Both the position numbers and the translations under genes were made by a program. Positions 47,133 through 57,877 of a DNA stretch of 64,000 nucleotides are shown here, in pieces. Numbering within the stretch: position 1 is the stretch's first letter; each line of letters opens with the position of its first letter. Source of the DNA: Aidingimonas halophila (GTDB lineage: Bacteria; Pseudomonadota; Gammaproteobacteria; Pseudomonadales; Halomonadaceae); assembly GCF_900106955.1 (NCBI RefSeq), contig NZ_FNNI01000001.1:62001-126000 (forward strand). Direction: 5' to 3'. The notes beneath the pieces were generated by a model. That model saw only the letters and a program-made list of their open reading frames with translations, was not told the origin of the DNA and made no database searches.

Positions 47133-47966
47133 TCAATCTCCGGTCGCTACCGGCCGTGCCCCATCCTGTATCCAGTGACTCCAGGATCCGACATAGAGCC
47201 GTGGCAGCTCTCGGCCAGCAATGGCGTAGGCGAGGATATTATGGCAGGCCGTGACGCCGGACCCACAATAGGCGATCGTATGCTGAGCCACCGGTAGATC
47301 GGCATCCAGAGTAGCGGCCGCTTTGAAGTGGCCATCGTCACTCAGATTCGACTGACTGGGGTGGCAATGGGCGCCCGGAATATGGCCGGCAACGGGATCC
47401 ACGGTTTCCGTCTCGCCACGAAACCGCTCTTTGCTACGTGCATCGATCGTAAGTGAACTTCCTGCCAACACGTCATCCGCCGTGACAACGGCCTGATCAT
47501 CGAAACGTGGATGCCAGTGGCTGCGGTCAGGGAAAGAGACACGCTCATCGTTTTCCGACGCCAGTGTCTCGCCTTGCGCTTCCCATGCCGGTAACCCGCC
47601 ATCCAGAACCATGACATCCGGGTGCCCGGCCCAACAGGAGAGCATCCACCAGGCTCGCGCCGCGGCAAGTTGTCCCCCACGATCATCATAAACCACCACG
47701 GGAATGGCCGGCTCGATCCCCATCCGCTGCATACCGGCAATGAAATCATCCTTGGACGGCAAGGGGTGGCGGCCACCCTTGCCAGGCTTTGCGGCGAGAT
47801 CATGATCGAGACTCACCGGCATACTGCCCGGGATATGCCCCTCTTGCCAGAGCCTCTTCCCTGCGTCAGGATCACCGAGTCGAGCCCGGCAATCGAGAAT
47901 ACGCAGTGGCTCACCACGCGTCAGTCTTGCGCGTAATGACGCAACGGAGATCAACGGGTCCATCAT
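47133..47966 (-). CDS. sseA: 3-mercaptopyruvate / thiosulfate sulfurtransferase
   Basis: Two-domain rhodanese of 277 residues. The active-site loop CGSGVTAC (Cys234) matches the mercaptopyruvate sulfurtransferase type (CG[SA]GVT) rather than thiosulfate-type CRKGVT. The N-terminal rhodanese domain (about 1-130) is inactive, as usual. The start overlaps the helicase stop by 4 bp. Confidence 0.92.
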   Translation of the reverse strand: MMDPLISVASLRARLTRGEPLRILDCRARLGDPDAGKRLWQEGHIPGSMPVSLDHDLAAKPGKGGRHPLPSKDDFIAGMQRMGIEPAIPVVVYDDRGGQLAAARAWWMLSCWAGHPDVMVLDGGLPAWEAQGETLASENDERVSFPDRSHWHPRFDDQAVVTADDVLAGSSLTIDARSKERFRGETETVDPVAGHIPGAHCHPSQSNLSDDGHFKAAATLDADLPVAQHTIAYCGSGVTACHNILAYAIAGRELPRLYVGSWSHWIQDGARPVATGD

Positions 47967-50152
47967 GACACCTCTCCCTCTTCAAGACATGTGACCGGCG
48001 CTCGGGTGGCTACCAATCGCCGTCTGCCGGCTTGGGTAAAGCTGACTTCAATGACCGGGTCATCGGGGTGGCCTTCGATACTGACCACCTGCCCCTCCCC
48101 GAACACGGCATGCTGCAAACGCTGACCGACGACGAATCCCCGTCGTGACGATCGCTCCTTTTCTCGTTGCCTGGCAACTACCGATAAGGATAGACCCAGC
48201 ATATTCAGATAACGTTCAATGATCGTGGGATCACTCACGGGTACGGGAGCCTGAGGCGAGACCTGTAGCGCGCGAGCTACACTCCGGCAATCCTGCCATG
48301 CGGTCTCCTCCAGAAAGCGACTGGGTCGATGACTTCCGCCATTGTGCAACATCAACAATCGCTCTCTGGCTCGGGTCATGGCGACATAGAACAGACGCCG
48401 TTCTTCCTCGAGACGGTCATCCGTCAAAGGATTGTCACGACTGAAGTATGGAAAATCCTCCTCGTTAGCGCCCCATATGGCCACTAACGGCCACTCCAGC
48501 CCTTTGGCTCCATGGACCGTCGTGATATGCACACCTGCTGCTTGGTTCTGAACGGGGCGTCGCAGCAATTCGATGAAGGCGTCCGGATCATCTGCGAGTT
48601 GACTGGCCTGTTCGATCAGCACATCAAGCAGACGAACATCCTCTTCCCCTTTTTCTCGACGCGCCGCCGCCCGCTTCAACACGGATTCGGCGTCCAGTCG
48701 CTTCACGATATGGCGCAATAGATCGGCCGGCGCCCAATCAGCCATGAGAGGCAGATCGCAGAGCAACTGCCAACGACGCTTGAGATTACGGCGCTGAACC
48801 GGCTTAAGATCGGCCAGCAGCGGATCACGCGACTCAGGCCAGCTTTGACACGCTACCAAACGTTCTGCCAGCTGGGCGAGGCGTTCCCGAGCCACGAAAG
48901 GCGTGGGTTGTTCAAGCAACATTTTCACGTGAGCGGGATCGTTTAGCTTATCGCGATCGCGTGCCACCATCAGGTAGCCTGCCAGGGCCTGGACAAGCGG
49001 CAGCTTGAAAACGAAACGGTCCTCACGGTTGAGGTGGAAGGAAATACCGGCACGCAACAAGGTCAATTGAACAGACACGGAGAGCGACCAACTGCGTACC
49101 AGGATGCACGCTTCTTTGAGCGAACGGCCCTTCCGCTGCCATTCTTCCAGGGCATCGACCAGTGGTAACTCGCCGCATTCGACCCGTAGTTCGGTCGCTT
49201 CCGTATCGGGACCTGCGAGACACAACTGATCGGGACGACGACGATTGCCTGCTATGGCGTGATTGGCGGCCAATGCCAGCGCATGACCATGCCGGAATGT
49301 CCATGACAGGGGATAATGTCTTGCTGTCCCGAAAGCGGCAGTGAAATTGTCAAGCATCGCTTCTGGCTGGGCGCCACGCCATTCGTAAATACACTGATTG
49401 GCATCGCCGACTGCCATCACTTGAGCCTGACGACCTGCCAGCATGGCCAGCAACCGTTGCTGGACGACGTTGATGTCCTGGTATTCATCGATGATCACAT
49501 GATCGAGGAATCCCTGAACCCGAGACTGGAGATCCGGATCCGACGCCAGCGCCAGTAGAGGTCGATAGAGCAGATCACTGTAAGTCATCAACCCGTATTG
49601 CGCCAACAAGGACTCGACGGCCTCGAACGTTTCGACGAAATGCGCAGTGCCGGTCCCGAACGCCAGCCGTTCGTAGAGCACTCGAGGCGGTGCCATTTCC
49701 GCTTTGACCAGGTCACAGAACTGTCCCAATGCCTCTACACGCTCGTCATCCAGGGCGTCATCACGCGTCGCGCTATCACCATCGAGCACTTGCATGACAG
49801 CCTGACGAAGCAGGCGTTGGCGTTGCCAGTCAGCGGTGAGAAGTTCTCGGGATTCCAGTACCCCCCAGCGAGTCAGGGTGCGGGTCAATCGGTGGCCGAT
49901 CGAATGGAACGTTCTGACACTGGGTAATGCCTGTCCACTGGGTGCCCAACGAGATAACTTGGTCGTGAAATCGTCGCGAGCGGCACGGTTGAACATCAAC
50001 ACCAGGATGCGCTCCGGCGGCACCCCCTTTTCCAGTAGATACAGGACCCGAGAGACCAGCGTCGTGGTCTTGCCGGAGCCTGCCACGGCCGCGACACGGG
50101 CATGCCCATCGCCGTGTTGTACAACGGCTTGTTGCTGTTCCGTCAGCCTCAC
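47963..50152 (-). CDS. UvrD/Rep-family SF1A DNA helicase with C-terminal Tudor-like domain
   Basis: 729 residues. Motif I AVAGSGKTT (about residues 22-30), Ia NRAARDDF, II IIDEYQDIN (about 216-224), III GDANQCIYEWRGA, V TVHGAKGLEW, VI YVAMTRARERL. The C-terminus (about 675-720: VGQRLQHAVFGEGQVVSIEG) is the Tudor-like fold seen in UvrD/PcrA. Sequence is clearly not UvrD or Rep proper; related proteins are annotated simply as ATP-dependent helicases. GTG start in a GTGA overlap with DUF1285 upstream; 4-bp overlap with sseA downstream. Confidence 0.9.
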   Translation of the reverse strand: MRLTEQQQAVVQHGDGHARVAAVAGSGKTTTLVSRVLYLLEKGVPPERILVLMFNRAARDDFTTKLSRWAPSGQALPSVRTFHSIGHRLTRTLTRWGVLESRELLTADWQRQRLLRQAVMQVLDGDSATRDDALDDERVEALGQFCDLVKAEMAPPRVLYERLAFGTGTAHFVETFEAVESLLAQYGLMTYSDLLYRPLLALASDPDLQSRVQGFLDHVIIDEYQDINVVQQRLLAMLAGRQAQVMAVGDANQCIYEWRGAQPEAMLDNFTAAFGTARHYPLSWTFRHGHALALAANHAIAGNRRRPDQLCLAGPDTEATELRVECGELPLVDALEEWQRKGRSLKEACILVRSWSLSVSVQLTLLRAGISFHLNREDRFVFKLPLVQALAGYLMVARDRDKLNDPAHVKMLLEQPTPFVARERLAQLAERLVACQSWPESRDPLLADLKPVQRRNLKRRWQLLCDLPLMADWAPADLLRHIVKRLDAESVLKRAAARREKGEEDVRLLDVLIEQASQLADDPDAFIELLRRPVQNQAAGVHITTVHGAKGLEWPLVAIWGANEEDFPYFSRDNPLTDDRLEEERRLFYVAMTRARERLLMLHNGGSHRPSRFLEETAWQDCRSVARALQVSPQAPVPVSDPTIIERYLNMLGLSLSVVARQREKERSSRRGFVVGQRLQHAVFGEGQVVSIEGHPDDPVIEVSFTQAGRRRLVATRAPVTCLEEGEVS

Positions 50153-50697
50153 AACGTATTCTTCTCCACTCGGCCCAACGGATGCCAGAGACCGTCACTG
50201 GTGATACCCAACTCCATCCAGCCCCCCTCCTCGCGTTGCTCGGCCTGCGCTACCAGTCGGTAGAACACATTGCGATGAAATCGTGCTGCCAGGCCGAAGC
50301 GAACGGGCACTTCCGGTAACCAATCGCCATTGGGGGTCTTGCTGAGCCGGACTCGGTGATCGGCCTCCAGGCAGAAGCGATCGGCCATATTGGTCGTGAC
50401 TTCCCAGTGGGTATCACAGTGTGTGGCATCGATAATCAGGAAAGGGAGATCTTCGACCTGAATACGCCACTTCTCTACCGGAGTGACCAGAAAATAATCG
50501 CCATCGTTACCGCGCCACAGGACCGTTGACAGTAACTGAACCAGGCGCTGCCGGGTCATACGCTGTCCTTCGTGCCACCAGCTACCATCGGTGGCGATCA
50601 TTAGGTCCAGATCCCCTCGAAACGGTGGATTCCATGTTTCCAGAGGAGGAATCGTACCGGGACGCGCCAATGGCATCAGAAACCGTTCAAGTGACAT
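50149..50697 (-). CDS. DUF1285 family protein
   Basis: 182 residues, no signal peptide. The family body is present: FRGDLDLMIATDGSWWHEGQRMTR, KWRIQVEDLPFLIID and FCLEADHRVRLSKTPNGDWLP. DUF1285 proteins are small beta-rich proteins without a settled function. The ATG at 50697 is 6 bp after the tatD stop; the open frame further 5' overlaps tatD out of frame and is ignored. Tight linkage with the helicase (GTGA overlap) and tatD suggests one transcript. Confidence 0.88.
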   Translation of the reverse strand: MSLERFLMPLARPGTIPPLETWNPPFRGDLDLMIATDGSWWHEGQRMTRQRLVQLLSTVLWRGNDGDYFLVTPVEKWRIQVEDLPFLIIDATHCDTHWEVTTNMADRFCLEADHRVRLSKTPNGDWLPEVPVRFGLAARFHRNVFYRLVAQAEQREEGGWMELGITSDGLWHPLGRVEKNTL

Positions 50698-50702
50698 GAC
50701 GC

Positions 50703-51530
50703 TTACACCAGGCCAGCCTGGGTCAATGAATTGCGCACGTCGGCAGGTGCCTGTGGTGTAGCTTCCCGAAAGAGGTGATAGAAGTTCGCCGTGGTTTGCA
50801 TGGCCACCTCGTCGACGCTGATGTCGCGCTCGGTCGCAACGCACTCCGCCACTTCCACGACCCATTGAGGCTCGTTGGGTTTGCCCCGATGCGGCACCGG
50901 AGCGAGATACGGACTATCGGTTTCTATCAAGAGCCGATCGAGTGGTATATGGCGCGCCAGTTGTCGAACTGACGTGGCATTGCGGAATGTTACGATACCC
51001 GACAGGGAAATATAGAAGCCCATCCCCACCGCCTCACGAGCCATGTCGAGGTCTTCAGTAAAGCAGTGCAGCACGCCGCCGATGGCTGGATCGCTATACT
51101 CGCGGATCAAGGTCAGGGTGTCTTCCCGAGCATCGCGGGTATGCACGACAACGGGCAGACGGCTCTCTGTGGCTGCGATGAGATGATTGCGAAAACGTGC
51201 ATATTGGCGTTCTCGCGGGATGACATCGTAGTGATAATCGAGCCCTGTCTCGCCGATGGCAACCGCTTGATAACGGTCGGCACACTCGCTGATCGCCAGT
51301 GCATCGGGTTCCTCGGCGACCTCATGCAATGGATGGACACCGGCAGAGATCACGACGTCCCCCTGCTCCCTTGCCATCGCCGCCAATGCCGGAACGCCAT
51401 CGAGTGTTACGGCTATCGCCAGAAACTGTCGTACCTCACGGTGCCTGGCTGCGTCGAGAGCCGCACCGATATCTCCACCATGTGCCGTAAGGTCGAGGCG
51501 GTCTAGATGACAATGGGAGTCGATGAACAT
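50703..51530 (-). CDS. tatD: TatD-family metal-dependent hydrolase/DNase
   Basis: TIM-barrel metallo-hydrolase. Metal ligands visible in FIDSHCHLDRL (residues 2-12), GETGLDYHYD, VVVHTRDA, GVLHCFTED and ETDSPYLAP. 275 residues; closest to the YcfH/TatD group found beside tmk-holB. GAGAGG lies 5 nt before the ATG. Sits 80 bp downstream of holB, the spot next to pilZ in Pseudomonas. Confidence 0.93.
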   Translation of the reverse strand: MFIDSHCHLDRLDLTAHGGDIGAALDAARHREVRQFLAIAVTLDGVPALAAMAREQGDVVISAGVHPLHEVAEEPDALAISECADRYQAVAIGETGLDYHYDVIPRERQYARFRNHLIAATESRLPVVVHTRDAREDTLTLIREYSDPAIGGVLHCFTEDLDMAREAVGMGFYISLSGIVTFRNATSVRQLARHIPLDRLLIETDSPYLAPVPHRGKPNEPQWVVEVAECVATERDISVDEVAMQTTANFYHLFREATPQAPADVRNSLTQAGLV

Positions 51531-51610
51531 GCAAACCTCTCGTGGAACAATGATATAATTGAAGCGCCGCGCTGCCTCACGTCTCTGCGTCCCGGCAGGA
51601 TACAGGCTCG

Positions 51611-53280
<1,670 letters not shown>

Positions 53281-54282
53281 TCACCGGTTGAGAATATAAC
53301 GCCTGACAGCTTGATTGTGCTCCTGCAGGCTGCTGGAAAAGTGGTGACTGCCATCTCCCTTTGCAACGAAATAAAGCGCATCGCCGTCCTCTGGATCCAC
53401 TGCGGCTTCCAGCGAGGCCCGCCCTGGCATGGCAATCGGCGTCGGAGGGAGGCCATCAATGACATAGGTGTTATAGGCAGTGGCTTCACGCAGGTCTTCG
53501 TGGGTAATATTGCCGTTGTACCGCTCCCCCATGCCATAAATAACGGTCGGATCCGTCTGCAATCGCATCCCGTTTTCCAACCGACGGACGAATACGCCGG
53601 CAATCTCACGACGTTCCTCCGGGACCCCCGTCTCGCGTTCAATCAGCGACGCCAGAATCAATGCTTCATACGCAGAATCCAGCGGCAGGTCGTCATCTCG
53701 CTGTTGCCAGACCTCTTCCAGCATCGCTTCCATGCGGCGATGAGACTGCCGAAGTATATCCAAATCGCTCATTCCCTTGTGGTAATGATAAGTGTCCGGG
53801 AAGAACCATCCTTCGGGATGTTCGACATCGCTGCCCAGGCGCTCCAGGATCTCTTCTTCTTCCAGATCCGCCGTTTGCTGCGACAATTTGGGTGCCTCGG
53901 CCAACACGTCACGTATCTGTTGAAACGTCCAGCCTTCGGGAAACGTGACGGGATACGTGACGACATCGCCGCTTCCCAGATGCTCCAGCAATTCCCGGCC
54001 GCTCATGTCAGGGTCAAGACGATACTCCCCGGGACGCAGTTCGGGCAGCGTATCCGGCTCAAGCCGAACCAGAACACGATATGGCCAAGTGGCGTCGATG
54101 ATATCCCGTTCCGACAGATCACTGAGCACACGATAGAATCCCGCCCCTTTCGAGACTTCATAGACTACCGGCTCATCGATGGCCAGTGGCTTATCGAGTT
54201 GTATTTGCCAATAGCGATACCCCCCGAATGCCATTGCCACGGCCAGGATGGCGAGTCCGAGTAGTACTTTCAACGCACGCAT
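53281..54282 (-). CDS. mltG: Endolytic murein transglycosylase (YceG family)
   Basis: Inner-membrane lytic transglycosylase that cuts nascent glycan strands and limits their length. N-terminal membrane helix about residues 5-22; LysM-like region follows; catalytic Glu in IERETGVPEER, then FVRRLENGMRLQTDPTVIYG and YNTYVIDGLPPTPI. 333 residues. Thirteen base pairs separate it from pabC. Confidence 0.94.
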   Translation of the reverse strand: MRALKVLLGLAILAVAMAFGGYRYWQIQLDKPLAIDEPVVYEVSKGAGFYRVLSDLSERDIIDATWPYRVLVRLEPDTLPELRPGEYRLDPDMSGRELLEHLGSGDVVTYPVTFPEGWTFQQIRDVLAEAPKLSQQTADLEEEEILERLGSDVEHPEGWFFPDTYHYHKGMSDLDILRQSHRRMEAMLEEVWQQRDDDLPLDSAYEALILASLIERETGVPEERREIAGVFVRRLENGMRLQTDPTVIYGMGERYNGNITHEDLREATAYNTYVIDGLPPTPIAMPGRASLEAAVDPEDGDALYFVAKGDGSHHFSSSLQEHNQAVRRYILNR

Positions 54283-54295
54283 GAATGTTCCTCAA

Positions 54296-55123
54296 TCAGG
54301 CGCCGGATACGGCGGGTAACGGATAACCGAGCAATGAATGCGCCGTCACCTGAAGTGGCTTGTGAATGGGTCCCAATGACCACTGATGCAATGCCTCCCC
54401 CGTCATGTCATCAAGCCGGATAACCGGCCACAGGCCCTGAACCGAATTGCCCACCCAAACGGCCTCGGCCTGACCAAGAATGTCCGGTGGACAGTGGACT
54501 TCCTTGATCGGATGTCTTGTCATCAGCGCCTCACGCAGGGTTCCTGCCACACCTGCTTGATCGAGACAGGGGGTTTCCAATCGCCCTTCCCGCTGCCAGA
54601 ACACATTCATGGACGTGGCTTCCACCAGGTCGCCATGGGTATCGCAGAGGAGTCCTTCGGCTACCGCTGGGTCCGTCCATTCCCGGCGCGCCATGACATT
54701 TTCCAGGCGGTTCATGTGCTTGATACCCGCCAATGCCGGTTGAATCGCCAATCGCCAATCGCATTGACGAATGCGGACACCTTCCCACCAGCAGGATGCT
54801 CGAGGCGTAAACGGAACGCTCAGCCATCGCCAGTTCGGCTCGGGAGATGACGGCGGCATGTAGCCACGCCCCCCACTGCCTCGTGTGACGATCAACTTGA
54901 GCACATGCTGGCCCTCACCGAGGCGGCCGGGAAGCTCGGAAATCGCCTCCATTGCGGGCAGCGGTATCCCGAGACGACGACAGCCCCGCTTCAGGCGCGA
55001 TAGATGGGCCTCCCATAACATGGGGCGTCCGTCGCGCACCAGCACGGTTTCGAATACGCCATCGCCAAACGCCAGGCCCCGGTCCTCCAATGGTAAAGAC
55101 GTCTCTGCGATCACAGCACTCAT
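54296..55123 (-). CDS. pabC: Aminodeoxychorismate lyase
   Basis: PLP enzyme (class IV aminotransferase fold) that converts aminodeoxychorismate to p-aminobenzoate and pyruvate for folate synthesis. RGLAFGDGVFETVLV near residues 15-29, likely PLP lysine in AGIKHMNRLENVMAR, and a C-terminal GNSVQGLWPV. 275 residues. Follows fabF by 4 bp. Confidence 0.92.
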   Translation of the reverse strand: MSAVIAETSLPLEDRGLAFGDGVFETVLVRDGRPMLWEAHLSRLKRGCRRLGIPLPAMEAISELPGRLGEGQHVLKLIVTRGSGGRGYMPPSSPEPNWRWLSVPFTPRASCWWEGVRIRQCDWRLAIQPALAGIKHMNRLENVMARREWTDPAVAEGLLCDTHGDLVEATSMNVFWQREGRLETPCLDQAGVAGTLREALMTRHPIKEVHCPPDILGQAEAVWVGNSVQGLWPVIRLDDMTGEALHQWSLGPIHKPLQVTAHSLLGYPLPAVSGA

Positions 55124-55127
55124 TCGC

Positions 55128-56369
55128 TCATTTCAGTCGCGAGAACACCAGTGACCCATTGGTCCCACCAAAACCAAAGGAGTTCGACAGACTGACATCA
55201 ATCGTCATCTCACGGGCCGTGTGAGGGACATAATCAAGATCACAACCGTCATCGGGATCGTCGAGATTGATCGTGGGCGGGGCGATCTGATCACGAATCG
55301 CCAGCACACTGAAAATCGCTTCGACAGCCCCTGCTGCGCCCAACAAATGCCCGATCATGGACTTGGTGGAACTGACTGCGACGGCATCGGCATGCTCGCT
55401 CAGGACTTTCTTGATCGCCCGACTCTCGGCTAGATCGCCCGCCTGTGTCGAGGTCCCATGCGCATTGATGTAATCGACCGCTGACGTATCGATGCCAGCA
55501 TCGCTCAATGCGTTCTTCATCGACAGGGCAGCGCCACTACCATCTTCAGGTGGCGCCGTCATGTGATGCGCATCATCACTCATCCCGAAACCGCTCAGTT
55601 CCGCATAGATGGGTGCTCCACGATTTTTCGCATGCTCGTACTCCTCAAGGACCAGTACCCCGGCACCATCGGAGAGCACGAACCCATCACGCCCCCTGTC
55701 CCAGGGCCGACTGGCTGCCGCCGGGTCCTCATTGCGAGTCGACAAGGCACGCGCCGCCGAGAAACCACCGAGTCCCAAGGGAGTACTGGCCATTTCCGCA
55801 CCACCACATAGCATGACATCGGCATCGCCATACGCAATAGTCCGAGCGCTATAGCCGATGTTGTGCGTTCCCGTGGTGCAGGCCGTCGTGATTGCGATGT
55901 TGGGACCGCGAAAGCCATACTGGATGGCGAGGTTGCCGGAAATCATGTTGATGATGGAGCCGGGAACGAAGAACGGCGAAATCCGGCGAGGCCCACCCCG
56001 GTTCATGGCATTATGGTTGTGTTCGATCATCGGCAACCCACCGATGCCCGATCCGATCGCGACACCAATACGGCCGCTGTTCTCTTCAGTACACTCGAGA
56101 CCGGCATCCTCTATGGCCTGAACACCTGCAGCAATACCGTACTGAATGAACACATCCATCTTCCGCGCTTCCTTGGGATTCAGATAAGGGCTGATATCGA
56201 AATCCTTCACCGCCCCACCGAAACGCGTGTTGAACCCGCTGGTATCGAAATGCTCGATATTGGCAATACCGCTCTTGCCGGCCACGATATTGTTCCAGCT
56301 CTCCTTGACGGTATTGCCGACTGGCGTCACCAGACCGACCCCTGTTACCACGACCCTTCTACCAGGCAT
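55128..56369 (-). CDS. fabF: 3-oxoacyl-[ACP] synthase II
   Basis: Elongating beta-ketoacyl-ACP synthase. Cys164 in [10 protein letters not shown], His in [11 protein letters not shown] and His in [12 protein letters not shown] form the triad. I chose the ATG at 56369 ([10 protein letters not shown]), with GGAGG 7 nt upstream; the frame is open for ten more codons. 413 residues. It follows acpP after a 231-bp gap that contains a terminator. Confidence 0.96.
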   Translation of the reverse strand: MPGRRVVVTGVGLVTPVGNTVKESWNNIVAGKSGIANIEHFDTSGFNTRFGGAVKDFDISPYLNPKEARKMDVFIQYGIAAGVQAIEDAGLECTEENSGRIGVAIGSGIGGLPMIEHNHNAMNRGGPRRISPFFVPGSIINMISGNLAIQYGFRGPNIAITTACTTGTHNIGYSARTIAYGDADVMLCGGAEMASTPLGLGGFSAARALSTRNEDPAAASRPWDRGRDGFVLSDGAGVLVLEEYEHAKNRGAPIYAELSGFGMSDDAHHMTAPPEDGSGAALSMKNALSDAGIDTSAVDYINAHGTSTQAGDLAESRAIKKVLSEHADAVAVSSTKSMIGHLLGAAGAVEAIFSVLAIRDQIAPPTINLDDPDDGCDLDYVPHTAREMTIDVSLSNSFGFGGTNGSLVFSRLK

Positions 56370-56476
56370 CAGCTTTCCTCCAGACTTGCTTGGTAGCATG
56401 ACGGCGAACCGGTCGGGACGCTGTCATACCCTGTTGATGCGCATTATACCTGATCAGACAGGCTGTGTGCGTCCAT

Positions 56477-56497
56477 CGGGAAACCTCCCGTTTCCCG
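56477..56497. repeat. 8-bp inverted repeat in the acpP-fabF gap
   Basis: CGGGAAAC / GTTTCCCG with a 5-nt centre. It lies between the acpP terminator and fabF; no T-run follows. Possible operator or mRNA structure. The gap 56370-56600 holds no gene. Confidence 0.35.
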
Positions 56498-56506
56498 ACA
56501 ATGACA

Positions 56507-56543
56507 TAAAACGAGAGCCGCTCTGTTTCCAGAACGGCTCTCG
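56507..56543 (-). terminator. Terminator/attenuator after acpP
   Basis: On the minus strand CGAGAGCCGTTCTG-GAAA-CAGAGCGGCTCTCG forms a 14-bp stem (one G-U pair) with a GAAA tetraloop, followed by TTTTAT. It lies 58 bp after the acpP stop and would reduce read-through into fabF. Confidence 0.85.
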
Positions 56544-56600
56544 TGCAAGTTCCATTACCCGGAACTCATTCCGACCGAGTCACGAACGTGACGCCAGGAT

Positions 56601-56834
56601 TCACTGATGGGCGTTAACGTAGTCGATCGCTTCTTGAACGGTGGTGATTTTCTCGGCTTCTTCATCAGGAATTTCAGTATCAAATTCCTCTTCAAGTGCC
56701 ATGACCAATTCAACCGTATCCAAGGAATCGGCGCCGAGATCTTCGGTAAAGGAGGATGTGTTCTGAATATCCTCTTCCTTGACGTTCAGGCGCTCAGCCA
56801 CAACCTTCTTTACGCGCTCTTCGATCGTGCTCAT
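56601..56834 (-). CDS. acpP: Acyl carrier protein
   Basis: 77-residue acidic four-helix carrier of fatty-acid intermediates. The 4'-phosphopantetheine serine is Ser37 in [11 protein letters not shown], modified by AcpS (encoded at 20068-20445). It lies 120 bp after fabG. Confidence 0.97.
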   Translation of the reverse strand: MSTIEERVKKVVAERLNVKEEDIQNTSSFTEDLGADSLDTVELVMALEEEFDTEIPDEEAEKITTVQEAIDYVNAHQ

Positions 56835-56954
56835 TAGTCACTCCAGTCGTTCAAATAACCGTTTATTCCAGCCGTACCAAATCCGCAAGCGTTTAAGCTG
56901 CGGGGTAGTTTATAGACCGCTCAAGGCCTTCGCAACAGCAGGTTCGACGAGCTC

Positions 56955-57722
56955 TCAACGCATGTTCATGCCGCCGTTGACCTGCAATGTTTCCCCTGTG
57001 ATATAACCGGCCGCTTCGCTGGTCAAAAATCCAACGGCAGCGGCAATCTCTTCCGGCTGCCCCAATCTGGCCAACGGGATCTGTTGCAGCAAGGCGTCGT
57101 GCTGAGATTCCGGCAGCGCATTGGTCATGTCGGTAGCGATGAAACCCGGGGCGACATTATTGACCGTGATGTTGCGAGCTGCGACTTCACGTGCCAGCGC
57201 CCGAGAAAAGCCTTCCATCCCGGCCTTGGCCGCAGCATAGTTGCTTTGCCCCAAGTTGCCCATACCTGCCACCACGGAACTGATGTTCACAATACGGCCA
57301 AATCGGGCTTTGGTCATGCCACGAATGCAGGCTTTCGACACCCGATAAACCGACTTGAGATTCGTATCCAGTACGGCATCCCAGTCATCATCCTTCATTC
57401 GCATCAACAAGTTATCACGAGTGATACCTGCATTATTGACGAGGATCGTTGGCGCGCCGAACGCCTCGGTCACTGACTTGATCAAGGCCTCGACACTGGA
57501 CGTGTCCGTCACATCCAACTGGCGCCCGGCCCCTTCGATGCCATGCGCCTTGAGATCGGCATCGATCCGGTCAGCTCCCTCCGATGTCGTCGCCGTACCT
57601 ATCACCAGGCGTCCCTGGCGGCCAAGCTCATGTGCGATGGCACGTCCTATGCCACGACTGGCTCCGGTTACCAAGGCAACCCTGTGCTCACCGCTGGATG
57701 ACGCGTCGGTCGTACTGGTCAT
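56955..57722 (-). CDS. fabG: 3-oxoacyl-[ACP] reductase
   Basis: NADPH-dependent short-chain dehydrogenase of fatty-acid synthesis. Cofactor motif TGASRGIGRAIA, NNAG, catalytic Ser149, Tyr162 and Lys166 (SNYAAAK), and the C-terminal GYITGETLQVNGGMNM. Start taken at the ATG giving MTSTTDASSSG (57722); this gives 255 residues with a slightly longer N-terminus than E. coli FabG. The 155-bp gap to fabD shows no gene. Confidence 0.95.
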   Translation of the reverse strand: MTSTTDASSSGEHRVALVTGASRGIGRAIAHELGRQGRLVIGTATTSEGADRIDADLKAHGIEGAGRQLDVTDTSSVEALIKSVTEAFGAPTILVNNAGITRDNLLMRMKDDDWDAVLDTNLKSVYRVSKACIRGMTKARFGRIVNISSVVAGMGNLGQSNYAAAKAGMEGFSRALAREVAARNITVNNVAPGFIATDMTNALPESQHDALLQQIPLARLGQPEEIAAAVGFLTSEAAGYITGETLQVNGGMNMR

Positions 57723-57877
57723 AATGAATACCGCAATTTGAATGCTGAAAAATAGGCAGAAATGACGCTGCACTATACTATCGATGATCGAGGATGACTA
57801 TTATCCGTCAACGCCATAGTCATCAGGGCACCATTCACCATTATGGTCAAGGCCAGGATGGTCCCCTTCCGACCCGG

